From Bacteroidaceae bacterium (GTDB lineage Bacteria > Bacteroidota > Bacteroidia > Bacteroidales > Muribaculaceae), in assembly GCA_021768245.1 (NCBI GenBank), contig JAETNO010000005.1, positions 1 to 64,000 of the forward strand: a stretch of DNA of 64,000 bases. The letters are read 5' to 3'. The position numbers were made by a program, and so were the translations under genes. Under the pieces are notes generated by a model. It made no database searches and had not been told where the DNA came from. It worked only from the letters and a program-made list of their open reading frames with translations. This document shows positions 25,243 through 33,900 of the stretch, piece by piece. Every line of letters begins with the position of its first letter. Position 1 is the stretch's first letter.

Positions 25243-27936
25243 TCATCCCCGCCCGCAGGCATAGCTCTCCTCATATGACTTTTCCTTGCGGTAGGCGGTC
25301 GGGGTGAGGCCGTAGGCAGCCTTAAAGCATTTGCCGAAATAGTTAAGGTCGGCAAAGCCACATTCAAATGCAATCTCCTTCATGGTGACATCCGTCTTTG
25401 CAAGCAACTCGGCTGCATGGTTGAGCCGCGCCTGCCGCAGGAAATCGGCAGGAGTCACGCCCATCAGCGAGCGCATCTTCCTCGTAAGACCGCTTCGGCT
25501 GACAGCGGCAGCCTCGGCCATATCGTCGACGCTCGCGTCGGTGTCTGAAAGATGATTGTTCACATAATCCACAATCCTGTCCATAAACAATCTGTCGGCT
25601 TCGGTAATTTCCGGCTCTGCTACAGGCTCAGCCACAATACGCGACGAAGGCTCATCCGCGACTGTTTTCTCATCAGACGCCCGGCCCTGATTTTTCGACA
25701 AAAGGCTCAGATAAGCCTCGAGAGTCTCGTTCTGCTTGCGCTTCATGTCACGGACATAGATATACAGGCGTATGGCAAGGAGTATCAATATTACAATAAT
25801 TACTCCAAACAGGATTTTTGCAAGCGCCGTCTCATAAAATTTCGGTTCAACCCTTAAAATCAAAGAGCGACTGCACAGAAAATCCGCTCCGCTTCCATCG
25901 GTAAGGCGCACTTCAAGTTCGTAGGTACCCGGACTTAGCCCCAATAAAGTTATCGAGCGGTTTGACCCGAGCCTTGTCCACTCTCCGTCGTGGAAACGGA
26001 ACTCATAAGCCACCCCTTCACTGCTGCAATGACTCTGGGCGGAGAAATGCAGGGTGATATTTCTCTGATTTTTATCAAGGACTATCCTGTCGGTAGAGGC
26101 CGAAAGCAAGGAATCCGGTTGATTCTCGATTGAAACCGACGTAAAAGCCAGGCGAGGGTCAGACCTCTTCTCAGGTTCCGGCGAAAGCGAAGCCATCACA
26201 AGACCATCCTCAAGGCCGAAAAGCCAACGGCCATCGTCAAGACGCAAAGGCCTACACTCCCTGAACCGCATCTTACCTTGCCAGAAACCTTCGCCATAAA
26301 CCCTGACATTCCCGTCAGGGCCTACCGAGTAGACAAGATTGTAGCTCACCACTAAAAAGCCCTTCCCGCTGTCAAGCCCCGTAAGGGCGATGGCAACATC
26401 CGACGGGAAGGCAGGCCGCACAGAGTGGCGCGAAAATTTCCAGTCGATATCACCACAGATAGAACAAACGTTGACCGCGTCGCTCTCTGTAGCCACATAA
26501 AGCCTGTTTTCACCGGCCGAAAGCAGGTCCATTACTGCCACACAGCCCAGCGACTCAACATCTCTCGGCCTCGTGACGCAAAGGTTGAAATCCATCGCTC
26601 CATTCCTGCCGTGAGGAAATATCCTCAACAAGCCCGCAGTAGTCGCAACGAGAATCATTGAATCGCCGTCAGCAATCAGCCTCCGGCAGCTCTTCGCCGC
26701 TTCTGGATAGCCATCAAGAGTTCTCAGCCTTCTCACAACCGGAGCCTCACCGGAAGGAGACTCGACCGTAACCACACCCTGACCGAGCGTAGCGGCCCAA
26801 AGCCGGCCCTCCTTATCAATAAGCGTATCGTAGACATGCCCTCCCGCAATCCATCTAACCGAATAGCCGGCGCCATTTTCCATCAGACGGAAAAGGCCAT
26901 CAGGCTTTGACCCGAGCCACATAGTGCCATCGTCCGCAGCCTTAATCGAATAGACAGGATGGCCGAATGACTTAAATTCCGTCGACAATTTTCCGTCAGG
27001 GCCAAGATAACTGACCGAACGCATATCGGGAGAATAGACCGAGACCGCCTTTCGGGTGTTGTCAGCAATCCATATACGTCCGCGAAGGTCCTTGCCCATA
27101 GCCAATATGCGGCACCCGTCAACATCAGGAACCCTCTCATAGGGCAGATAGCCGAGCGACACACGGTGGGCCCCAAGCTTGCTGCACAGCCAAAGTTTTC
27201 CGTCGGAATCCGCCGTGCAATACTTCACACTGTCGTCAACCAGACCGAGACCTGCAAGGCCACGCACGGGAGCGGGAGCTGAATCCGATTCACCGTAAAC
27301 CACAGCTCCGTCCTTGACTATAGCCCATTGACCGCCGATGGAATCCCGGCGGGAATACACCTGACGCGAACGGGAATACTCCCCTACGCGTTCGAGCCTC
27401 ACATCTCCGTCGGCCATCGCCGCAATCGCGGGCCTTTCCTCCGACTGCCTCGCATGCGCAGGATTCTCATCCGAAAGAATGATATACGGCCCGTCGACAC
27501 ACTCCACAATCAGTTCTCCGTTACGCCCCTTATACCATTCCTTCATTGACACAATCCTTCCGAATTTCTCTTCAAGGGCCGAATTGATATCCGAAAATTT
27601 ATAGGTATCGATGTCAAAAAGCACAAGTTTGTCGTCAATCCTGCACCATATATTACCCTTCGACGACAGCATCATGTCGCGGAAACGGCTCGAATATCGG
27701 CGTATATCATCGTTTATTCCGGGACGTATAGGTGCAAATTCATTGCCGTCGAAACGGTTGATACCATTCCAGGTCGCAAACCACAGCATGCCGTAGCGGT
27801 CCATCACAATCTGTTTGACAAGATGTTGCGAAAGGCCGGAATTCTCGTCGAAAGTCTCGATGCGGCAAAATGGCGTGGCCGCATGCATAACGATGAACAG
27901 AAGCTGTAATATTATGAATATCTTTAAGCGTTTCAT
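25243..27936 (-). CDS. Membrane-spanning propeller/Y_Y_Y sensor with AraC DNA-binding domain, no kinase
   Basis: This 897-aa protein has a signal peptide and a large periplasmic region of two-component-regulator propeller repeats (DRYGMLWFATWNGINRF near residue 47 is typical). A Y_Y_Y domain follows (about 625-705), then one TM helix (about 712-732) and a cytoplasmic AraC HTH (about 790-890, SRSGLTRKMRSLMG and IAFECGFADLNYFGKCF). Hybrid two-component systems of this phylum have the same ends, but also histidine-kinase and receiver domains (about 1300-1400 aa). Both are absent here, so it acts as a one-component transmembrane regulator. No sugar-utilisation (susCD) genes are adjacent. Confidence 0.88.
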   Translation of the reverse strand: MKRLKIFIILQLLFIVMHAATPFCRIETFDENSGLSQHLVKQIVMDRYGMLWFATWNGINRFDGNEFAPIRPGINDDIRRYSSRFRDMMLSSKGNIWCRIDDKLVLFDIDTYKFSDINSALEEKFGRIVSMKEWYKGRNGELIVECVDGPYIILSDENPAHARQSEERPAIAAMADGDVRLERVGEYSRSRQVYSRRDSIGGQWAIVKDGAVVYGESDSAPAPVRGLAGLGLVDDSVKYCTADSDGKLWLCSKLGAHRVSLGYLPYERVPDVDGCRILAMGKDLRGRIWIADNTRKAVSVYSPDMRSVSYLGPDGKLSTEFKSFGHPVYSIKAADDGTMWLGSKPDGLFRLMENGAGYSVRWIAGGHVYDTLIDKEGRLWAATLGQGVVTVESPSGEAPVVRRLRTLDGYPEAAKSCRRLIADGDSMILVATTAGLLRIFPHGRNGAMDFNLCVTRPRDVESLGCVAVMDLLSAGENRLYVATESDAVNVCSICGDIDWKFSRHSVRPAFPSDVAIALTGLDSGKGFLVVSYNLVYSVGPDGNVRVYGEGFWQGKMRFRECRPLRLDDGRWLFGLEDGLVMASLSPEPEKRSDPRLAFTSVSIENQPDSLLSASTDRIVLDKNQRNITLHFSAQSHCSSEGVAYEFRFHDGEWTRLGSNRSITLLGLSPGTYELEVRLTDGSGADFLCSRSLILRVEPKFYETALAKILFGVIIVILILLAIRLYIYVRDMKRKQNETLEAYLSLLSKNQGRASDEKTVADEPSSRIVAEPVAEPEITEADRLFMDRIVDYVNNHLSDTDASVDDMAEAAAVSRSGLTRKMRSLMGVTPADFLRQARLNHAAELLAKTDVTMKEIAFECGFADLNYFGKCFKAAYGLTPTAYRKEKSYEESYACGRG

Positions 27937-27947
27937 GGTAAGTTTTG

Positions 27948-27955
27948 CAAAGTTA
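27948..27955 (-). promoter_or_regulatory. -7 element of the propeller/AraC regulator gene
   Basis: TAACTTTG on the minus strand ends 11 bp before the start codon, predicting a leader of only about 5 nt. No clear -33 TTG is present. Confidence 0.45.
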
Positions 27956-28030
27956 GCTCAAATAAAACATTTTTTAAATTTTTGTTTTGTTAAATCTTTG
28001 ATTTTCCAACAACAAAAGCCCTCCTACGAC

Positions 28031-28046
28031 GATTTTACCCTCAGTT
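28031..28046. promoter_or_regulatory. Third copy of the GATTTTACCCT site
   Basis: GATTTTACCCTCAGTT matches 15 of 16 bases of 24996-25011. A degenerate half site (ATTTT core) follows 21 bp later at 28052. It lies upstream of the regulator gene, between it and polA, so autoregulation is possible. Confidence 0.4.
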
Positions 28047-28169
28047 TATGCAATTTTCACACCCACAGGAGCCGATGATTGCAGGATTTTGGCTAACTTT
28101 ACAAGCCATAAGCAGATGGAACGCCCACGGGCACATCTGACAGAACATGACAGACCGCACACTTCAATT

Positions 28170-30989
28170 ATGGAGAAACGCCTATTCCTTCTCGACGCAT
28201 ATGCGCTGATTTACCGCGCTTACTATGCCCTGATACGCTCGCCACGATTTACCGGAGCGGGATTCAACACATCGGCCGTGTTCGGCTTCTGCAACACTCT
28301 TGACGAACTCCTTCGCAAAGAGAACCCCTCGCATATAGCCGTATGCTTTGACCCGCCGCACGGCCATACCTTCCGCCATGACGAATATCCCGACTACAAG
28401 GCCCAGCGCGACAAACAGCCGGAGGATATCACAGCCTCAATTCCATACATCAAACGAATCCTCGAAGCCTACCGCATACCTGTCATAGAGGTTGAGGGCT
28501 ATGAGGCTGACGACGTAATAGGCACACTTGCCGTCAGGGCCAGGGAAGAGGGATATGACACCTACATGATGACCCCCGACAAGGACTACGGACAGCTCGT
28601 TGCGGACCACATATTCATGTACCGTCCCGCACTACGAGGCGAAGGGTTCGAAATCCGTGATTCAGCCCGTGTGTGCGAACGCTACGGCATAAGCGACCCG
28701 AAACAGGTAATCGACCTTCTCGCCCTCGAAGGAGACGCCTCCGACAATATTCCCGGTTGCCCCGGTGTCGGAGAAAAGACGGCCCGCGCGCTGATAGAGA
28801 CATGGGGGTCGGTAGAAAATCTTCTCGCCAACACCGACAAGCTCAAAGGCGCCCTACAAAAAAAGGTCATTGAAAACACCGATAAAATCATACTTTCAAA
28901 ACGGCTGGCCACAATAAAGACCGACGTGCCTGTCGACACCGAAATCGCATCACTCGAACGTCGACCCGTCGACATAGACAGCCTGATAGAAATCTACTCC
29001 GAACTGGAATTCCGTACGCTCATCGGACGGCTCAAGGCCTCACGCAAAACCGCCGAAATCCCAAACGGCTCCACGGAGAAAGCCGTCACGGTAAGCGACA
29101 AGGCAACACCGGCATCAAGCCATACAACCGTCACCGACGACAATTCAGGCATGGGGTCCTTGTTTGACTTTCCGGAAGACACCGCATCCGAAGATGTCCC
29201 GCTCGCCAAAGCCTGCGAGGACCGCTCATACACCATCATAATGACTCCTGCGGAGGCAGCTGAAATCATCTCGCGCATAGCCAAAGCCAACGCAATAGGT
29301 ATGGCACTCTATGCCGTAGGCGATGAGGCAATGACAGCCGACTGGAAAGGCATAGCACTTGCGGTTGAGGAGTGCAACGCTTACTTCATCACCTTCTCTC
29401 CGGAAACAAAATCCGAGATTCTCGCCTTGATCGAGCCTCTTTTCACCGGCGAGGCGACATTGGTCAGCCACGACATCAAGCGCGACTATCTCTTGCTCAA
29501 AAACGCCGGGATAAATCTCACCGCGCCATATTTCGACACCTCCGTGGCCCACTACCTCGTAGACCCCGAAGCCCGCCACGAGTTGCGCTATGTCGTAGGG
29601 AAATATCTTCACCTTGAACTCTCAGGAGTAGCCCCCGACGCGAAAGCCGGACATCCGAAAAAAGCGCTCGAAATCCATGAAGCGTGCGCCCGCTACTGCG
29701 AGGAAGCCGACCTTAGCCTACGCCTGCGCCTCCCTCTTGCCGAAAATATAGCCGAGCGCGACATGACACAGCTCCTTACTGACGTAGAGTTGCCGTTAAT
29801 CCGTGTCCTCGCCGAAATGGAATATACAGGAGTGAGGATTGACTCTTCCGTACTCACATCGCTCTCGGCAAAACTCAAGGAACGCCTGCGCGGAATGGAA
29901 GAGGAAGCCTATGAGATGGCCGGCGGCCCGTTCAACATCGGTTCGCCCGCACAGGTCGGCATGGTGCTTTTCGACCGCATGCAGATTGACCCTAAAGCGA
30001 AGAAAACCGCCCGGGGCTCATACTCCACCACAGAACAGACGCTCGAGAAATACGCGGCCAAGGTGCCGGTGGTAAATCTCATCCTCAAAATCAGGAGGCT
30101 GAAGAAACTTATCACCACCTATCTCGACGCGCTCCCCTCGATGGTAAATCCTGCCACAGGCAAAATACACACATCTTACAATCAGACCGTCACCGCAACG
30201 GGACGCATCTCGTCGACCAACCCGAACTTACAGAATATCCCCATACGCACCGACGACGGGCGCGAAATCCGCCGCGCCTTCATCGCCGACCCCGGTGACC
30301 TCATGATGAGCGCCGACTATTCGCAGATAGAACTGCGTCTGATTGCCGACCTGTCAGGAGACCGCGACATGATAGATGGCTTCCTGTCAGGCGACGACAT
30401 ACACCGCATAACCGCATCGAAAATCTACAATGTCCCGCTTGCGGAAGTGACCGACGACGAACGCCGCAGAGCCAAAACGGCAAACTTCGGTATAATCTAC
30501 GGCATATCGGCCTTCGGTCTCGCCGAACGCCTCGGTATCGCCCGCGCGGAAGCCAAAAAGCTTATTGACGGATATTTCGCCACCTATCCCCATATCCGCG
30601 ACTACCTTGAAAAAGCCGTGGAGGATGCACGCGCCCATGGCTATGTCACGACCAAAATGGGACGTCGCCGCTATCTCCCCGACATCAATTCACGCAACGC
30701 TGTCGTGCGAGGTTTCGCAGAACGCAATGCCGTCAACGCCCCGATTCAAGGTTCGGCCGCCGATATAATAAAGGTGGCAATGGTCAGGATATTCAATGAA
30801 ATGGAAAGACGGAGACTGCGCTCACGCATGATTATGCAGGTACATGACGAACTTATTTTCAACATCCGCCCCGACGAACTCGATGAGATGAGGACACTCG
30901 TGGTGTCCGAGATGGAGGGCGCCTTCCACGGAGCGGTGCCGCTCTCCGTTTCGGCAGGAGTGGCCGATAACTGGCTCGAAGCCCATTGA
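28170..30989 (+). CDS. polA: DNA polymerase I, 3'-5' exonuclease site degenerate
   Basis: PolA fills gaps and removes RNA primers. The 939-aa protein has the 5'-nuclease domain (about 1-280), the exonuclease-like domain (about 340-540) and the polymerase domain with SADYSQIELR (near 713), RRRAKTANFGIIYG and QVHDELIF (near 889). The exonuclease motifs are degenerate: no DxE motif is visible at motif I (GMALYAV instead), and motif III reads RYCEEAD where Tyr and Asp are expected. Proofreading is probably lost. ATG 28170 is preferred over the TTG at 28089. Confidence 0.93.
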   Translation: MEKRLFLLDAYALIYRAYYALIRSPRFTGAGFNTSAVFGFCNTLDELLRKENPSHIAVCFDPPHGHTFRHDEYPDYKAQRDKQPEDITASIPYIKRILEAYRIPVIEVEGYEADDVIGTLAVRAREEGYDTYMMTPDKDYGQLVADHIFMYRPALRGEGFEIRDSARVCERYGISDPKQVIDLLALEGDASDNIPGCPGVGEKTARALIETWGSVENLLANTDKLKGALQKKVIENTDKIILSKRLATIKTDVPVDTEIASLERRPVDIDSLIEIYSELEFRTLIGRLKASRKTAEIPNGSTEKAVTVSDKATPASSHTTVTDDNSGMGSLFDFPEDTASEDVPLAKACEDRSYTIIMTPAEAAEIISRIAKANAIGMALYAVGDEAMTADWKGIALAVEECNAYFITFSPETKSEILALIEPLFTGEATLVSHDIKRDYLLLKNAGINLTAPYFDTSVAHYLVDPEARHELRYVVGKYLHLELSGVAPDAKAGHPKKALEIHEACARYCEEADLSLRLRLPLAENIAERDMTQLLTDVELPLIRVLAEMEYTGVRIDSSVLTSLSAKLKERLRGMEEEAYEMAGGPFNIGSPAQVGMVLFDRMQIDPKAKKTARGSYSTTEQTLEKYAAKVPVVNLILKIRRLKKLITTYLDALPSMVNPATGKIHTSYNQTVTATGRISSTNPNLQNIPIRTDDGREIRRAFIADPGDLMMSADYSQIELRLIADLSGDRDMIDGFLSGDDIHRITASKIYNVPLAEVTDDERRRAKTANFGIIYGISAFGLAERLGIARAEAKKLIDGYFATYPHIRDYLEKAVEDARAHGYVTTKMGRRRYLPDINSRNAVVRGFAERNAVNAPIQGSAADIIKVAMVRIFNEMERRRLRSRMIMQVHDELIFNIRPDELDEMRTLVVSEMEGAFHGAVPLSVSAGVADNWLEAH

Positions 30990-31052
30990 CACATCCACCG
31001 CGACAACAGTTTTACACCTATTTATATTATAGACATACCCTACCACCACTAT

Positions 31053-31373
31053 ATGACTCAAGACGAAAGACTTAAAATAGAAGAACGCATCGTCACGATG
31101 CTGAAGACAGTCTACGACCCTGAAATCCCCGTAGACATCTACAACCTCGGCCTCATCTACGGCATAGACCTTGACGATGATGGCAACCTCAAGATAGACA
31201 TGACACTGACAGCCCCGAATTGCCCGGCAGCCGACTTTCTCGTCGACGATGCCCGCATCAAGCTTGAAAGCATCGAGGGGGTGAAAAGCGTAGATATCCG
31301 TATTGTTTTCGAGCCGGAATGGACCAAAGACATGATGACGGAAGAGGCCAAGCTCGACCTCGGATTCCTATAA
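31053..31373 (+). CDS. MIP18/SufT-like (DUF59) iron-sulfur assembly protein
   Basis: This 106-aa cytoplasmic protein belongs to the MIP18 family, with VYDPEIPVDIYNLGLIY and the LTAPNCPAAD motif around the conserved Cys. Members help mature Fe-S proteins, often alongside the SUF system. It lies 63 bp after polA and 7 bp before lpxH. The operon is probably local convenience rather than one pathway. Confidence 0.88.
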   Translation: MTQDERLKIEERIVTMLKTVYDPEIPVDIYNLGLIYGIDLDDDGNLKIDMTLTAPNCPAADFLVDDARIKLESIEGVKSVDIRIVFEPEWTKDMMTEEAKLDLGFL

Positions 31374-31380
31374 CAGACAG

Positions 31381-32136
31381 ATGCGCAGCAAGACATATTT
31401 CATAAGCGACCTCCATCTCGGTGCATCCTACATCGCCGACCCGCGCGCCCATGAACTACGCGTGGTAGGCTTCCTCCGCTCCATTGCCGAGGATTGCAGA
31501 CGACTGATTCTATTAGGCGATATACTCGACTACTGGTGGGAATACCGCACTGTGGTGCCACGCGGTTTCATCCGTTTTTTCGGCGCCCTCGCGGAGCTTG
31601 CCGACGCAGGTGTCGAAATCGTGTGGTTCAAAGGGAATCATGACATATGGATATTCGACTATCTCCCGAAAGAAATAGGCCTGAAGATTCACGACGGGAT
31701 AATGGTCACGGAAATGGACGGCAAGCGTTTTCTTCTCGAACACGGCGACGGCGTAGGACGTCTCCCATGGTCATTCCGACGCCTACGGGCCCTCTTCCGC
31801 AACCGTGTGGCCCAGCGGATGTATGCCGCTATCCATCCCCGATGGACTATAGGCTTCGCCCATTCATGGTCGTCACGCTCACGCAAGCAGGGAGGATATG
31901 TAGCGCCACAACATGCCGGCGACAACCTCATAGAATTTGCACGCGCCTACAATTCTGACAGCAGCCATGAAAAAATCGATTATTTCATATTCGGCCACTG
32001 CCATATCCTCCTAAGAGAGCGACTCGACGATGGGTCGGAAGTTGTCATTTTAGGTGACTGGATCAACAAGTTCACCTATGCGGTATGGGACGGAAATCGG
32101 CTCACAATACACCAATACGAGGAAAAAAAGAAATAA
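31381..32136 (+). CDS. lpxH: UDP-2,3-diacylglucosamine diphosphatase LpxH
   Basis: LpxH cleaves UDP-2,3-diacylglucosamine to lipid X for lipid A synthesis. This 251-aa calcineurin-like metallophosphoesterase has the expected metal motifs in order: SDLHLG, GDILDYWW, GNHD, HGDG and FGHCH. It is peripheral at the inner membrane. The gene is followed by a 371-nt gene-free stretch. Confidence 0.9.
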   Translation: MRSKTYFISDLHLGASYIADPRAHELRVVGFLRSIAEDCRRLILLGDILDYWWEYRTVVPRGFIRFFGALAELADAGVEIVWFKGNHDIWIFDYLPKEIGLKIHDGIMVTEMDGKRFLLEHGDGVGRLPWSFRRLRALFRNRVAQRMYAAIHPRWTIGFAHSWSSRSRKQGGYVAPQHAGDNLIEFARAYNSDSSHEKIDYFIFGHCHILLRERLDDGSEVVILGDWINKFTYAVWDGNRLTIHQYEEKKK

Positions 32137-32282
32137 AAATTCATAGTTTTAACGTATTTTAACCATAATAATCAATTTAACAAATAAATCACAACCGCCT
32201 ATAAATCAACATATTATCCATATAATTTGCAATATATGCAAAGTTTAGGATATAAAATTATGTTGGAAAACATATAGAAAAA

Positions 32283-32314
32283 TTTGCCGAGGGAGCTTTC
32301 TTGGCCTACCTTTG
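32283..32314 (+). promoter_or_regulatory. Promoter of a small-RNA candidate
   Basis: TTTG (32283-32286), 20 bp, TACCTTTG (32307-32314) is one of the closest consensus matches in the window. No ORF starts downstream before the terminator at 32373-32403. Confidence 0.7.
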
Positions 32315-32319
32315 CATCA

Positions 32320-32408
32320 CGAACCTAAAACAATCTTTTTTACCTTAGAAATTGTACCTATTGGAAACTCATAAGAGGGAGCTGCGTGAAGCTGCTCCCT
32401 CTTAATTT
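32320..32408 (+). ncRNA. Candidate small RNA of about 85-90 nt between lpxH and perR
   Basis: A strong promoter and an intrinsic terminator frame a stretch with no coding potential. It can form an upstream stem (ACAAT with ATTGT) and the terminator hairpin. This and the AT-rich part before it (32137-32282) explain the gap between lpxH and the regulator gene. No named RNA family was recognised. Confidence 0.55.
32373..32408 (+). terminator. Intrinsic terminator of the small-RNA candidate
   Basis: A 10-bp stem (32373-32382 with 32394-32403) and a short inner stem are followed by AATTTTT on the plus strand. Confidence 0.8.
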
Positions 32409-32430
32409 TTATTAAAATCATCCGTAGCTA

Positions 32431-32461
32431 TTGCAAAATCCGATAGAAGGATATATCTTTG
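32431..32461 (+). promoter_or_regulatory. perR-like gene promoter
   Basis: TTG (32431-32433), 20 bp, TATCTTTG (32454-32461). The leader contains two TTTGTAATCAT copies at 32475-32485 and 32492-32502, 17 bp apart. The first reads TTGTAATCATTCCAA from 32476 and matches 11 of 15 PerR-box bases, suggesting autoregulation. Confidence 0.6.
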
Positions 32462-32507
32462 CACTAAAATCAAATTTGTAATCATTCCAATTTTGTAATC
32501 ATCACCG

Positions 32508-32945
32508 ATGAGGAAATACAGTTTCACCACACAGGAAATAATCGACACGCTCTCGGCCAATGGCGTCAAAGCCTCGGCACAGAGGATGGCGATACTTCGC
32601 TTCCTGATGGAAAACCGTGTACATCCGACGGTCGATGAGATTTTCAAGGCGCTCCAGCCGACAAATCCGACACTTTCGCGCACGACAGTCTACAACACCC
32701 TGCGCCTGCTTGCCGGAGCCGGTATAATAAAATGCATAGAGACCGGCGGCGACGGAGCCAGATGGGACTATTCGCAACATGACCATGCACACTTCCTGTG
32801 TACCTCATGCGGGCATGTGACCGACGTTGACTACAGAATCTCCTCTCCGACGTTTCCACTGCCACCGGCCGGATACACCGTACAGACAGCCGACATAATC
32901 TTCAGAGGCACATGCCCCGCCTGTACAGCCTCCAAAGCCTGCTGA
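32508..32945 (+). CDS. Fur-family regulator, PerR-like
   Basis: This 145-aa metal-dependent repressor has the winged HTH (TLSRTTVYNTLRLL), a His-rich metal-binding segment (QHDHAHFLC) and two CxxC zinc motifs (CTSC and CPAC). PerR rather than iron-sensing Fur is favoured by the rubrerythrin gene 80 bp downstream and by a PerR-box-like site in front of that gene. Fur, Zur or PerR specificity is otherwise not certain from sequence. Confidence 0.85.
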   Translation: MRKYSFTTQEIIDTLSANGVKASAQRMAILRFLMENRVHPTVDEIFKALQPTNPTLSRTTVYNTLRLLAGAGIIKCIETGGDGARWDYSQHDHAHFLCTSCGHVTDVDYRISSPTFPLPPAGYTVQTADIIFRGTCPACTASKAC

Positions 32946-32996
32946 CGCCACTGATTACAGGAGAAACAACACATATCAGAGACATCAAATTTTAAA

Positions 32997-33011
32997 GTAT
33001 AATTATCATAA
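32997..33011. promoter_or_regulatory. PerR-box-like operator before rubrerythrin
   Basis: GTATAATTATCATAA agrees with the PerR box TTATAATTATTATAA in 13 of 15 positions and lies 15 bp before the rubrerythrin start. Binding is inferred from the match and from the neighbouring Fur-family gene. Confidence 0.6.
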
Positions 33012-33025
33012 AACAATCATCAATC

Positions 33026-33577
33026 ATGAAAAAGAAATTTATCTGCACCGTATGCGGCTATGTTCACGAAGGCGACGAAGCACCCGAATTCTGCCCCCTC
33101 TGCAAGGCTCCCCGTTCGAAATTCAAAGAACTCAATGAGAGCGAAGCACTTGAATTCGTGACCGAGCACGTCATTGGCATCGCTAAAGACACCGACGACG
33201 AAATGAAGGCCGACCTCCGCGCCCACTTCGAAGGCGAATGTGCCGAAGTAGGTATGTACCTCGCAATGTCGCGTCAGGCTGACCGCGAAGGATATCCCGA
33301 AATCGCAGAAGCCTTCAAACGTTATGCAATCGAGGAAGCAGAACACGCTTCAAAGTTCGCCGAACTCCTCGGCGAGTGCGTATGGTCGACAAAAGAAAAC
33401 CTCGAGAAGCGCATGGCAGCCGAGGCCGGAGCAAATGCTGACAAGATGCGCATCGCCCGTCGCGCCAAAGAACTCAACCTCGACGCCATCCACGACACCG
33501 TTCACGAAATGGCCAAGGACGAAGCCCGCCACGGACAGGGATTCCAGGGTCTCTACAACCGCTACTTCAAGAAATAA
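33026..33577 (+). CDS. rbr: Rubrerythrin with N-terminal rubredoxin domain
   Basis: Rubrerythrin is a cytoplasmic peroxidase that reduces hydrogen peroxide in anaerobes. This 183-aa protein has the reversed order: a rubredoxin-like iron site first (CTVCG and CPLC) and then a four-helix diiron ferritin-like domain with Glu/His ligands (GECAEVGMY, EEAEH and DEARHGQGF). It lies 80 bp after the Fur-family gene, behind a PerR-box-like operator. Confidence 0.94.
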   Translation: MKKKFICTVCGYVHEGDEAPEFCPLCKAPRSKFKELNESEALEFVTEHVIGIAKDTDDEMKADLRAHFEGECAEVGMYLAMSRQADREGYPEIAEAFKRYAIEEAEHASKFAELLGECVWSTKENLEKRMAAEAGANADKMRIARRAKELNLDAIHDTVHEMAKDEARHGQGFQGLYNRYFKK

Positions 33578-33595
33578 GCAAGCCATAACAATCTG

Positions 33596-33617
33596 ACCAC
33601 CCCGATACAGGGGTGGT
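33596..33617 (+). terminator. Hairpin after rubrerythrin
   Basis: An 8-bp G/C-rich stem closes a 6-nt loop about 20 bp after the stop codon. There is no T-run, so efficiency is uncertain. Confidence 0.45.
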
Positions 33618-33714
33618 ACAGAAAATCAGAAATGACATAAATGACAGAGTTAATAAGGGGGTTAAATCCTCTTGAAAACCAGTCTGTCATTTATGCCATT
33701 TCTGATTTCCTGTA
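33617..33714. repeat. 32-bp imperfect inverted repeat
   Basis: Arms 33617-33648 and 33683-33714 are complementary at 30 of 32 positions around a 34-nt centre. Both mismatches become G-U pairs in a minus-strand RNA but A-C in a plus-strand RNA. No ORF lies inside. It may be a MITE-like element, a structured RNA or a two-way terminator. It occupies most of the 323-nt gap before the cyclase gene. Confidence 0.6.
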
Positions 33715-33782
33715 TCCTATTCTTCCCAAATCGCCCGACCGACAGTTAATAATTCTTAACTGAGAGAAAATACTGTAACGGT

Positions 33783-33816
33783 TTTGTCGAAGTATTGTAA
33801 CTATGTTGTAACTTTG
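33783..33816 (+). promoter_or_regulatory. Promoter of the glutaminyl cyclase gene
   Basis: TTTG (33783-33786), 22 bp, TAACTTTG (33809-33816). The leader to ATG 33901 is about 78 nt. Confidence 0.6.
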
Positions 33817-33900
33817 CACATCATACCTTAGTAAACAACGCTACTGACGGCACGACAGACTCCAAACCGTCACCATAGAATAAACACAGAGAGCAAAATC

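Noticed and set aside
33617..33714. Insertion sequence remnant
   Set aside because: No transposase frame and no target-site duplication was found; kept only as an inverted repeat.
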